Source: Quillaja saponaria
Taxonomy: Eukaryota; Streptophyta; Magnoliopsida; Fabales; Quillajaceae
DNA length: 64,000 nt
NCBI GenBank assembly: GCA_029379385.1
Contig: CM055611.1
Span: forward strand, 26,006,092 to 26,070,091
Reading direction: 5' to 3'
The notes beneath the pieces were generated by a model that worked only from the letters and a program-made list of their open reading frames with translations, was not told where the DNA came from and ran no database searches. Shown here in pieces: positions 1-11,700 of this stretch. Position 1 is the first letter of the stretch. Each line of letters starts with the position of its first letter. A program made the position numbers and the translations under genes.

Positions 1-2260
1 TAATGCTATGCATAAAGCCTTGCCTGCCTTTAGTTTCTTTGTTTTATGCTTATATATTTGTAGATACAGGAGAAGAAAACAGTTTGCCTAGCTAGCCAAC
101 TACAATACTCAATTTGTAGAGCATATTACACATTTACATATATGCATGTTAATTGTTTTTTCCCCTATAATTCAACTTGTTTTAGGTTATTGCAGCAAAG
201 TGAAAGGTAAAATATACAAGAACTATATAATATAGGGCCTGTTTGTAATTTGGAAAGACTGCAATAGCTTCAATTTGTGAATTTTGATTTTTGTGCAAGA
301 AAATTCAAAAAATGATTATGATTCATGAATTTTCTAGTAGATAGAACTCCAAACATGAGTTTCGGAAAATGGAAAGGAGAGAATAATAAATTTTCTTTTT
401 ACCTTAACACAATACTTGTTAAAAAAAATCTTTACGGTATATTTTTGATAAATAGATTGAAAACTCTTTACAATAAAGGCTACATATATGTGTTAATCTT
501 TTGAGATACACAATGAAAAGTTAATTTGTAGTATAAATATAATACACCTAGCTAGTAGCTAGATAGCTAACCAAATTTATAATGACAGACCACTAATATG
601 TCAGATAATGGTGGTCCAAGGAAATATGGACGATAATTCCCATAATGACATCCTACAAATAATAATTGCACACTAGTACAATATTCTGTATTATTATTTT
701 TGTTTTTTGGCTTAAGTATTTAATGTGTTTGTACATATGCCACATCATATATTTTTGCCACCAGTATATAATAGAGGTAACTAGTTCAAAGAAATTAAAA
801 CGTGCTTAATTGTAACTAGAAAGAGATTAAGAATATCATGCAGTTTTTGAAAAATGACCTAAAACATGCATATGTACTAGCCCAAATCCCATCAACCTTG
901 CAAAATGACCTAAATTAATTTTTGTATCGTCAATTTTCTTCCATAAACCCCATCAACGTTGTTTTATTTTGAGATTGTACAGTTACACTCATTTTAATTT
1001 AGTGAGATTTGATCGAATTTAAGATATTTTGAATTAAAAGTCTCAAATTTCAACTAATATATCTTTTTTATTTAGTTTAGCTATTGAGAAAGGGATATAT
1101 ATGTATGTGTGAAAGTGGGCATGGTTTTTCCTTTTGGTGTGTGTGGATGGTGTTGATGTTTAGGTAGTGACTAGCTGAAAGGGAAACTTGACTGAACAAG
1201 AAAGAAAAGGCATGCAATGTGTATGGACCGCCGACCACCTGATTTTATAATTGATTTGGAACTTTATGCCGATTTTGTGCCTATATTTGAAATCTTGATG
1301 CGTGATCCACATGACAAGTATGTAGTTTGAAAAATTATTTGAGGTAATTGGCCTAATTTCCACATAATACAGATGTAACTTACTTAATTGCTTTGACAAT
1401 ATTCCATGAAAAATCATTTTCAAATTGAACAGAATATTTTTAATATATATTCTTAGTCTTACATCAGATTCAAGTTCCTTTTGAACTAGAATGAAGACTA
1501 AAAAAAGAGTTAGTGATTCATAATAGTAATCCATTTTAGACAATGTTTTAATATCTATTAAAATTAAAATATTGGGCCAACTACTTGTTGTACCCTTTGA
1601 AATTGTTGACTAAATATATAATTAAATTGCTCTGTAATATTAAAGACAGTGACAAATTTAGACATTTAATATTGAAGTTAGAGCCAAATCATAAATTATT
1701 TTATGGTTAGGAAATCCATATAGCTATATATATAAATTGTCACCATGCTATCAATTATAATACAAAATATTTTCTTTCATATAATATACTTATCATTTTA
1801 AAATATTAGTTATTTAATAAATTTAGAATAATATAAACAAAAAAAAATATATTATGAATTAAATATAAAATAAATTAGTATTTTTCCTTAAAATATAAAA
1901 TTTCAAGCTTTAATAAATGAATGACTACTTGAGTTAGTTCAGGTAATAAGAATTAGATGGAATTTGGGTTCAGATATTAAACTTGATTACTAAAAATAAA
2001 AATATATAAATCATAGAAAAAAATAAACACAAAAATGAAGAAATCTCAAATCTGAGTATCCCATTCAAAATTTTCAAAATAATTTGGTATTAAATATGTA
2101 TTATGCTTATTTTTTTTAAAATTATTTTTCAAGAAAGTGTAACGCGATAAAAATCATTGATGATTATATTTTATAAAGGTCACAATTATAAAATTATAAA
2201 ATTTTATAAGGATCAAAACGATAAAAGTATAATATTCTAATGTTCAAAATAAAATCTTCT

Positions 2261-2460
2261 AAAATTTTGCAGTGCTAGAATAATAAACCTATAGCTGTTA
2301 AGGGTCAGTAGACTTTTTTGAAAATTCTACAGGAGCATAAATAATAAAAATATAACTATTAAAAGTCGGAATATAATTTTTCGAAAATCCTGTAAGAATC
2401 AGAATACTAAAAATATAACTATTAAAAACAGAGTAAGAGTATTTCAAAATCCTGTAAGAG
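2261..2460. repeat. degenerate tandem repeat, period about 60-63 bp
   Basis: The anchor AAAAT(T/C)CTG/CTAC-like followed by an A/T tract with TATAACTATTAAAA recurs at about 2261, 2321, 2384 and 2446. The spacings are 60, 63 and 62 bp. Copies have drifted; the second and third are the most alike. It is AT-rich and non-coding. Confidence 0.55.
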
Positions 2461-3776
2461 CCAAGTTTCCATATGATTTCTGTAACTATCCGAAATCTCT
2501 AACTAATTAGTTAAACCCTAATAGACCAATTGTGTTCCTCCTTATGTTTTCTTCCAAAACACGTTTTTTTAGAGGAACAGTTAAGTGACATTTAGGCATA
2601 TTTATTTAATTCACCTCTTGGAATCAATCAAAAGGACTTTCCAAGCTTACTTTGAACTTTGAATGATACCCTATACCAAAACTAGTTTCTTTCCACACTG
2701 GGCCAGTTACCGGTATATTCAACTCATAGGGTCCTCTTTGGTAAACAACAGAAAACTAAACATTTGGGTCCATAATAAACATCACTTACTATAATTATTA
2801 AATCGTGGGCCCAATATATATTGGGCCAACGCCATCTACTGTACCTCCCTTTCTTCTTCTCCTTTTCAAAGTAATAAGGACAATGCTGGCCTCATAAATT
2901 TCTCCTTTGTACCAAATGAAAAACAAAGTCAAAGAACAATGATATTTTTCTTTCTCTTTTCATACAAATTTCCACATCATGTGTAATTTGGTCTACAAAC
3001 TACGAATTTGATTATTCTGACCATTTTCATTTTTATTCTTTTATATTATTTTTTTATGTATATATATATATAGACCAGTCTATATATTTTTTAATAATTA
3101 ATTTTGTAATTCTGATTAAAAACAGGTCATTCGTACTAAAATTAAAAAATTTATGAATATATTTTATGACTAAAAAATTTTAATGAATTTTTTTATTTTT
3201 TATTAATCATTAGATCAACTCTTAATAAATTATTCATTTTCATTCTCTAATTTCTTTGAGAATATTGGTCTTCGGACCCACGGATGCAGCAATTAAAATT
3301 GGTGGTTATTTGGGGTCGGATCTATTGATTAATAATGCTATATGCACAAAAAATATTCGTATTGGTTGTTGACTTGAAAGAGACTTTAGTAATCAACTTG
3401 TAAAAGAAAATACCAACTCTATTGGCTTTGTTCTTTGCCTTTCTTCTGTTGGTCTTGTGAAAGTCAATGGTCAATTGTTTATGCTGCTTATAAAGAAAAT
3501 TGAGAGGCTTGCCTCCTGGTCTTCAGACCCAGTTTCAACAAAGGATTCTTTTAAATTTCTTTAATGATTTGTTTAGATAGATGTAGTGAATTGAAATTAG
3601 AATTAAAAATTTATTTATCTAATTATATTTCATAATTAAATTTAAAGTTCTCCACTTCAATAATTGTAATTTTTTTTTAAAAAATTATGAGTAAAAACCC
3701 TCATTAATTTTAATTATAAATATATACATATATTTTATCTTAAATCATTTGTATGCATGATATCATTAGGAACCGG

Positions 3777-3856
3777 ATATGTGGTGGCATATTATGTCAT
3801 TTAGGCTTTAGCAGGCATATGTGGTGGCATATTATGTTCTTTAGGCTTTAGCAGGC
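3777..3856. repeat. 40-bp direct tandem duplication
   Basis: Two adjacent 40-bp units, 3777-3816 and 3817-3856, are identical at 38 of 40 positions. Each begins ATATGTGGTGGCATATTATG and ends TTTAGGCTTTAGCAGGC. The few differences suggest a recent local duplication. No function is visible. Confidence 0.85.
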
Positions 3857-4899
3857 CGCCAATTACGGGTAATCTCCCTCACCCACTGTCAGTGGTCGCC
3901 ATTGACAGCCTTTCTCCACTCACCATTAACCGGCACCTACCACTATTATCGACTCATTAGAATGACAATGATCAACATGGCCATCATAAATGACAAAAAT
4001 ACTGCAAGTAATCCCCTGAAATAACGACAAAGACAATTATAGCTTGTTATAGACAATGACAAACAATATCGAGACCCATTATAAACGGTGACTAATACTA
4101 TTAAAACTAGTACAAAAAAATGATAATTACTAACCATGTGATTGAAATACAAATTGATTTATAATTATTATATAATTAAAACTCAGTAATTTTAGCCAAT
4201 TACAATAGCATTGAAATTGTATTTTTAATATTGATTTAATTTTATTTTCATGAATCCAAATGTACCTAGATTCGTTCTCAAATAATAAACATGCACAAGG
4301 ATTCAAACTAAAAAAATCAATTAAAAAAAAAATATTTTCTTAATCACTAAATTATTCCCCTTCATGTTATTAGATTTTTATTCAAAACTTTGCATCCTTA
4401 TTTTAATTTGGATATCTTACTGAAATCGTGTTTGTAAACCCTATTAATTAAAATATTTAAAAAGTTATTTTTTATTAGTTTTCATCGAATGAAGTGTATG
4501 CCTTTTTATCAAATAAAATCAATGTTACATCTAAAGAAAGAGATAGAAATAACAAAAAACATTATAAATTAAAATAATAAAATAGGTCCCCACAAAATAA
4601 AAGTGATACTATTAGGCTAAAGGATTTTTCTTGATCTGATAAATAGAATAAAATCTAATTTCAAAAAAAAAAAGAATAATATCTAACAGTTCCTATCCCC
4701 ATAACTTTTTTTTTTTTTTTTTCATTTCGAATAAATCTAATTCAATCGGAGGGTCCACAATGCTCAATCACAATTGATTTCAAAACGAATTTGATATATT
4801 TACAAAAAAATAAAAAAAAACACAAAATAAAAAAATTTGTAGGTAACAAACTTGTTCAGGACAGCGCTGTTCCAACGTACTAAACTCGCCGCATGCGAA

Positions 4900-5100
4900 C
4901 CAGGTTTTCGTGGGTAAACAAGGTAACAGCTGGGTTCCAATCGGTGAACGGTGAATGCTTGACCAATAGGATCGCTCCAATTTCTCAAAGTGGACACGTG
5001 TTTCTGAATTATTGATCAAATTTGTTACTTCTGACAATCTCCAAGACAACCAACAACCCCAGTAACAAGCTTTTAAGGTAAACTCGTACTAGATTCTCAA
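4900..5100 (+). promoter_or_regulatory. probable DCL1 promoter region
   Basis: Base composition rises here compared with the AT-rich flank. The segment carries a G-box core CACGTG at 4995-5000 and CCAAT motifs at 4937-4941 and 4973-4977. It lies 600-800 bp before the DCL1 start codon. A pyrimidine-rich TTTCAG at about 5699-5704 just before the start codon could be the acceptor of a leader intron, so the true transcription start is uncertain. Confidence 0.4.
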
Positions 5101-5725
5101 AACCAAACAAAACCCTAGAAAAGAAAAAAAAAAAGAAAGTGGATTGTTTTTATTTTTGGGTGAAATTTTATGCTCTTGTCCTGTGCCGCTCAGGGTCTGA
5201 TTTTTTGCTCTGTTTCTTCTCTCTGTGTTGCTGTGGTATAATACTGAAACAGCAGCTGCAGAAGAAGAAGAAGCAAAAAAATCTGAAGTATTAGTTAGAA
5301 ACCAAAAAGTGAGAGACTGTGGTGTGTATGTGTTTTGGGCGCGTGCGAGGTCAGAGAAAGCTAGAGAGAGCAGAATAGGCGTTGATAGACCGTGGAATCC
5401 TGAAGAATCACACGCAAAGTTTGTGGTTTTGAGTGGGGTTTTTTCTCTTTAAATAGAGAAGAAAAAATTAATCCCTTTGTCTCTCAAATAATTTGCTTGG
5501 TTCGTACGGTCTATCTACCCTCATATTTGCTACTCTCGAACTCTACTATCTCACTTTTGGGAAAAGTTTCAGCCTTTTCAATCAGTACTGATACTGAAGT
5601 ATTGTTGAATTTATCTCTTTCTCTTTAATTTGTTCTTGAATATATATTTTTTGGTTTTCCTTTTGTTCTAGCTTGTAGTGTGTGATATAGTATGTTTGAA
5701 TTTCAGCTATTTTGTTGCTGTGAAA

Positions 5726-8700
5726 ATGGAGGATCCGACTACGGTTACTGGTGTGGATGGTGCTTGCGACCCAATAACTCGTTCACCCCCTTCATACTGG
5801 CTGGATGCCTGTGAAGACCTATCCTGCGATTTCATTGATTTTGGTGCCGATTCTATCGTTCCAGAACATGTTGATAACCCCGTGAATCAGGAAGGTGACT
5901 TCTTTGGTGGAATTGATCACATTCTCGATAGTATAAAGAATGGTGGTGGTCTCCCAACTGTCAGCGAGAACAATTCCAATGTCACTGCGAATGGAATTCA
6001 AGTTGGGGAAACATGTTTGAATGATGATGCATCTGGGTTTTGTAAAGTACCAGTGGGAAGCCCAATTGCTCGATCCAATGGCACCCACAAAGATAATTTA
6101 GAGAAAAATGGGCAGGTGGGTGAGAAATTTGACTATGGCAGTGAAATTTTTAACCGTTCTGAAGCTGATAATAATGGAAATAAGTTGTCAAATGGTCATG
6201 GAGAAGGGAGATTGTCGATTTGTTCTCCCAAGGAAAATGGAGCTCATGGACAACAGAATAGGGGTAGTGAGCTGTTGAGGGAACGGGATGTTGATGGTGA
6301 AGAAAGATGCAGCAAAAGGGCTAGGATTAGCAATTACACGAATGAGAGGCATTATTCAGGAAAATTAAATTATAACCCCAAGGACAGGGAGAGATGTTCT
6401 AGTAGGAAGAGGCTGCGCGATTGGGATGAGATTGATAGGAGGGATAAGGATACTATCAGGAGAAGAGAATATTATAGTAACTGTAATAGGAGGGATGGTA
6501 GGGATAGGGATCGGAGGGACAGGGAACCAAAGGGTTATTGGGAGAGGGACAAGTCAGGTTCCACTGGGATGGTTTTTCGCTTGGGCGCTTGGGAAGCTGT
6601 TCATAATCGAGAGGGGAAGGTGGCCAATGATATTAACCAGGAATTCAATGGAAGGTCTGAGAAGAAGTTGGAGGAGCGTAAAGAAAGACTTCCTGAGGAA
6701 CAAGCTCGACAATATCAGTTGGAGGTTCTTGAGCAGGCTAAGAAAAAAAATACCATAGCTTTTCTGGAAACTGGATCTGGGAAGACACTGATTGCTATTC
6801 TTCTCATTAAGAGTGTTTTCAATGATTTTCAAAAGCAGAATAAGAATATGCTTGCAATATTTTTAGTCCCAAAAGTTCCACTTGTTTATCAGGTAGTGCA
6901 CTGATCCCAATTTTTAAGCTTGTAATCCTTAATAGTGTCAGCATGTTGCTATGTTAGTTGATGGTACTGTGGTGATTTGTCTAATTTCAGCAAGCAGAAG
7001 TGATTCGGGAGCGCACTGGTTACCAGGTCGGCCATTATTGTGGAGAAATGGGGCAGGATTTCTGGGATGCGAGAAGGTGGCAGCGCGAGTTTGAAACGAA
7101 ACAGGTAGCTTTCTAATGTTTCTGTTGATGATTAGATACTATACCCTATGCTTTCTGCCATTTCCCTATGTATCCCCTTCCCCTGTGAAACATTCTCTTG
7201 ATCTATTACTATTGGCTTGTTGTTCTTGTTTTTTATTATCCTATTTGGCTACTCATCCTGAGATAGTTTTCTTTTCTTTTTCAAATGGGTCTGTTTATCT
7301 AATATCTACCTATAGAGTTGTATTATTATGTGTGTATACTTTGCAACAGCTTATATTAGATTTTGGTTTCTATTGTGGAAGATTGGTTATTCTTTTCTCG
7401 CAAAGCATGGCAACGCGTTCTTCAAATAATTTGAAAGCTTTTTTCTGATAGTAGAATTGTTGCAGAGGTGAACTTGGCACTAATTGGCATATATATGCTA
7501 CTAAAGAATATTAACACTTACCTGAAATATTATTGGTGAATGGAAAGGCTGTCATTAAATGAATATATTCCATGAACTTTATGCGTGCCAATCTGCTCTA
7601 TTGTTTTCTTTTTGGTTTGTCACTTTGCCAGTTTGCCATCAACAGCTTCTTCTTCTTTTTTCCCCCTTCTTGGTTTCATTTTCTCTAATTTTGGGTGAAT
7701 GTTGGAGATAGATACCCTTTGAACTTTTTCATCAGGTAATCATCAATGACGCGGTGATCACTCTGCACATTTGCGGGACTGCAGACTTCACTAGACTCAC
7801 ACGTATTGGATGGTGATGATTCGTGCATTGAGGATTACCTGTGAAAAATGATTGAGGGATCATACATGTATTATGACTGCATATTATATTCAATAGCTGT
7901 TATACTTCCTTGCTGAATGTTGTAGGAGATTCAATGTGATGGTTGCTAAGTGGTTTTCTGGATAAAAACGTAGAGCATTACAACAGGTTGTTTGAAATAT
8001 ATGCATTGTCACTTTGTCTGTGAAATTTATCATAACAGAAACTTTCCATGCTGTTTATGATAAATAGGAATTTGATATTTCATGGTTGTGTTGTTTCATC
8101 TTACTGTCTTGCATCCAATCCGGCTTTTGGTAAGATACTAAGCATTACCTTTTTAATTTTAACTTTTGAGCGTGCAATTTTGTTTTCTGATCTGTTGTAC
8201 AACTAATGTATTTTAAGAGGCAACTTTGCTTTATTTTTGTCTTAAGCAATTTTTTTAGACTTTTTTCCCCCATATCACCCATAAATTATGTTAATCCTAC
8301 AGAATTAGCTGGTCCTGTTTGTTGGTGATGGTATATGCTCATAAATTGACTATGCTCACTGCAGGTTTTAGTCATGACAGCTCAAATTCTTTTGAACATT
8401 CTGAGGCATAGCATAATTAAAATGGAAGCAATCAATCTCCTAATTCTGGATGAGTGCCATCATGCTGTGAAGAAACATCCATATTCACTTGTGATGTCTG
8501 AGTTCTATCATACAACACCCAGAGATAAGAGACCATGTGTATTTGGAATGACTGCTTCTCCTGTTAACTTGAAGGGTATTTGTTCATTCTTTGAACTGAA
8601 ATTTGGTTTTTTATGCTGTCAAATATGTTTCTTTCAAGTTATGGATTTACTGCGAAGTTTAATTCGTTTTTGTCAATTGACCTTGTCAGTCAAAACTTGT

Positions 8701-11700
8701 CTCTCATTTGCGTTAGTATTTTTAATTCATTAAGTAACATTGCTTATGGTTTTGTTATATTCAGGTGTCTCCAGCCAGGTAGATTGTGCTATAAAAATTC
8801 GCAATCTTGAAAGTAAGCTCGATTCTATAGTTTGTACTATAAAAGACCGTAAGGAGCTGGAAAAACATGTACCAATGCCCTCAGAAGTTGTGGTGGAGTA
8901 TGATAAAGCAGCCAGTTTATGTCATCTTCATGAGCAGATAAAGCAAATGGAAGTGGATGTTGAAGAAGCTGCAAAATCAAGTTCAAGAAGAAGTAAATGG
9001 CAGTTTATGGGAGCTAGGGATGCTGGGGCCAAGGAAGAGCTGCGACAAGTTTATGGTGTTTCTGAAAGAACAGAAAGTGATGGAGCTGCTAATTTAATTC
9101 AGAAGTTGAGAGCTATCAATTATGCACTAGGTGAACTGGGTCAGTGGTGTGCCTACAAGGTATCATATGTGACACTAGAATGGCTATTCTATACGTGTGT
9201 GTGCCAGACATGTAAATTTTTCATTTTTTTTTTCCACAGGTAGCACAATCTTTTTTGACTGCACTACAAAATGATGAGAGGGCAAACTACCAACTCGATG
9301 TAAAGTTCCAAGAATCCTACCTGAGCAGACTTGTCTCTCTCTTGCATTGTCAACTGTCAGAGGGTGCAGTTTCTGACAAGGACAGAAATGTTGATGGCTC
9401 AGAATGTGGGGCAACCCATGATGGTTTTGAACCTGATGAGATTGAGGAGGGAGAGCTTCCAGACAGTCATGGTGAGCCAGATCATTGCAACTTATTATTT
9501 TCTGAAGAGTTGGATCATTATATATGTTGGTATTAGGGGCGTGCAAAAAACCCGTGAACTTGAGGCAGAGCCACCTTAACATGTCTGAAACCTGACAACC
9601 CGTCAAAAACAAAGTCGGGTGACTTTTTGTTTTTTATTTCGGGTTCGGTCTGTGGCCGGGTCAGAAAATTTTGAACACGGGTTCTGAACCCATCTGGTAT
9701 TATTTTTATTATTGTTTAAATTATTTTATATGTAAAATATTATGCATAAATATGAAATAGTCCTTTCTAAATACTAGATTTTAACTTAATGTTAAATATG
9801 CATTATTATTTTAGTTTTCAATTATACTTTGTAATCTTAAAAAATTTTAATCTATATTTATTTAGTTAAAAAATTTATAAGTTAGTATTTTCTTTTAATA
9901 TTTTGAATCTTAATATAGGTTAAAAATAATTAATAATTACTAATTATAAAATTTCAAACATGACCGACCCACCTGAATTTACACCTGGTAAAATTTTCTC
10001 TCACTTGGCCACCCAAATTTTAAAGTTGAGTGGAATTTTAGTCCGCCCAATTTGGCCAGGTCGGATGATATTTGGCCTCCACCCGGCCCAATCCGCCCAG
10101 TTGAACACCCCTAGCTGGTATCTCAAGTTTATAGATACACTAAACGAATATTTCAAGATTTTATCCCTAGTTGAGCATTTTGTTCAACTTTGTTAGGCGT
10201 ATAAAATCTTGAAATATTCGTTTAGTGTATCTATAAGACTAGTCAGGACAATGTGATATCAGGTAAGGTCCTTTGTTATTGTAGTGCAATTTTTTTCTAC
10301 CACTACTTTGTGTGTTTATGTATTATTCAATGACTGTCTTGCTTTATGTCAGAATAATAAGGAGATGTGTACTCTGCCTATGGAGCCTCAACTATACACT
10401 GAGGTTTCCTGAGCAACCCATCAAAATCACATTTTTTTTTTTTGCTTGTCCATCTGCCACATATGTTCTTTCCTCTTCCACGTGTTTCTTTTTGTCCATT
10501 TGATATCATTGATTAAGATGGAATATAATCAGAAATTTTCCTTTGCTGGCACACTTGCATGATATAGTTGTCTCTGGTGGGGAGCACGTCGATGCCATAA
10601 TAGGAGCTGCTGTAGCTGATGGCAAAGTAACACCCAAGGTGCAGTCACTGATCAAGATACTTCTCAATTATCAGAAGACAGAAGACTTCCGTGCAATCAT
10701 CTTTGTTGAGCGGGTTGTGTCTGCCTTAGTTCTGCCAAAGGTGTATATATTATTACATATTTGTTAGGTTCTTGATTCAGTTGCATGATCATTACCTTGT
10801 AAATCCATTGTTTTGCAACCATGCAGGTCTTTGCAGAACTTCCATCTCTAAGTTTCATTAAGAGTGCAACCATGATAGGCCACAACAATAGTCAGGAAAT
10901 GCGGACATGCCAAATGCAGGATACGATTGCCAAGTTCCGGGATGGTCGGGTACGTCTAATTGTCATGTTTTCTCCCAATTAATTGCATAGGTTTCTTCTA
11001 ATTTATTAGTTTCTTTAATCTCATTTAATTTCCACTTAATTTGTAGACCACGTTGTTAGTTGCCACTAGTGTGGCTGAGGAAGGGCTGGACATACGGCAA
11101 TGTAATGTTGTTATTCGCTTTGACCTTGCAAAGACTGTTTTGGCATACATTCAGTCTAGAGGTCGTGCCAGGAAGCCTGGCTCAGATTATATCCTGATGG
11201 TTGAGAGGTACTATTGTTGGTTTTGACTCATTGTGGTATTGTTTTCTAGTGGCAATTTATTGTGTTTTTTGCAGATAAAAAGCACTTGAATCTATTTGCC
11301 TATTGACTTATATTGATTTTGGTTCAATGTCAGCATAGTTATAAATTATGGCATGTGTTTCTGGTTGAACATATTTGCACCAATTCTGAATTTAAATAAG
11401 AGCTCAAAGCTGGCTTTCTCTTCGGGCTAGTTTCTGCTTCCCTTTCCCCGGCTCCTACAGGAAATTTGTCAAATTCTTTTGGGAGAGCAGTATTTGATAT
11501 CCCAGTGATCCGGGGGTTAGAAGAACTCTAATTTTTGTATTCCCTGTAGAGGCAATTTGTCGCATGAAGCATTCCTGAGGAATGCCCGGAACAGCGAGGA
11601 GACCTTGAGGAAAGAAGCAATAGAGAGAACTGACCTTAGTCATCTTAAAGACACTTCAAGATTGATTTCAGTAGATACTAAGCCTGGAGCAGTTTACCAG

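Larger units (their letters stand above)
1..4900. other. AT-rich intergenic DNA, no gene seen
   Basis: No conserved coding segment is visible on either strand. The short open frames here are low-complexity translations of A/T runs and match nothing I recognise. The stretch contains two small tandem repeats, listed separately, and many poly-A/poly-T tracts. It is the upstream flank of DCL1. Confidence 0.7.

Noticed and set aside
1160..1543. 127-codon minus-strand frame
   Set aside because: AT-rich translation with no recognisable motif and no splice or promoter context.
5225..5452. 75-codon open frame upstream of DCL1
   Set aside because: It lies in the leader region, is low in conserved features and has many Glu and Lys from GA-rich repeats. 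I see no reason to call it a protein.
7116..7448. 110-codon open frame
   Set aside because: It lies wholly in DCL1 intron 2 and reads pyrimidine-rich intron sequence.
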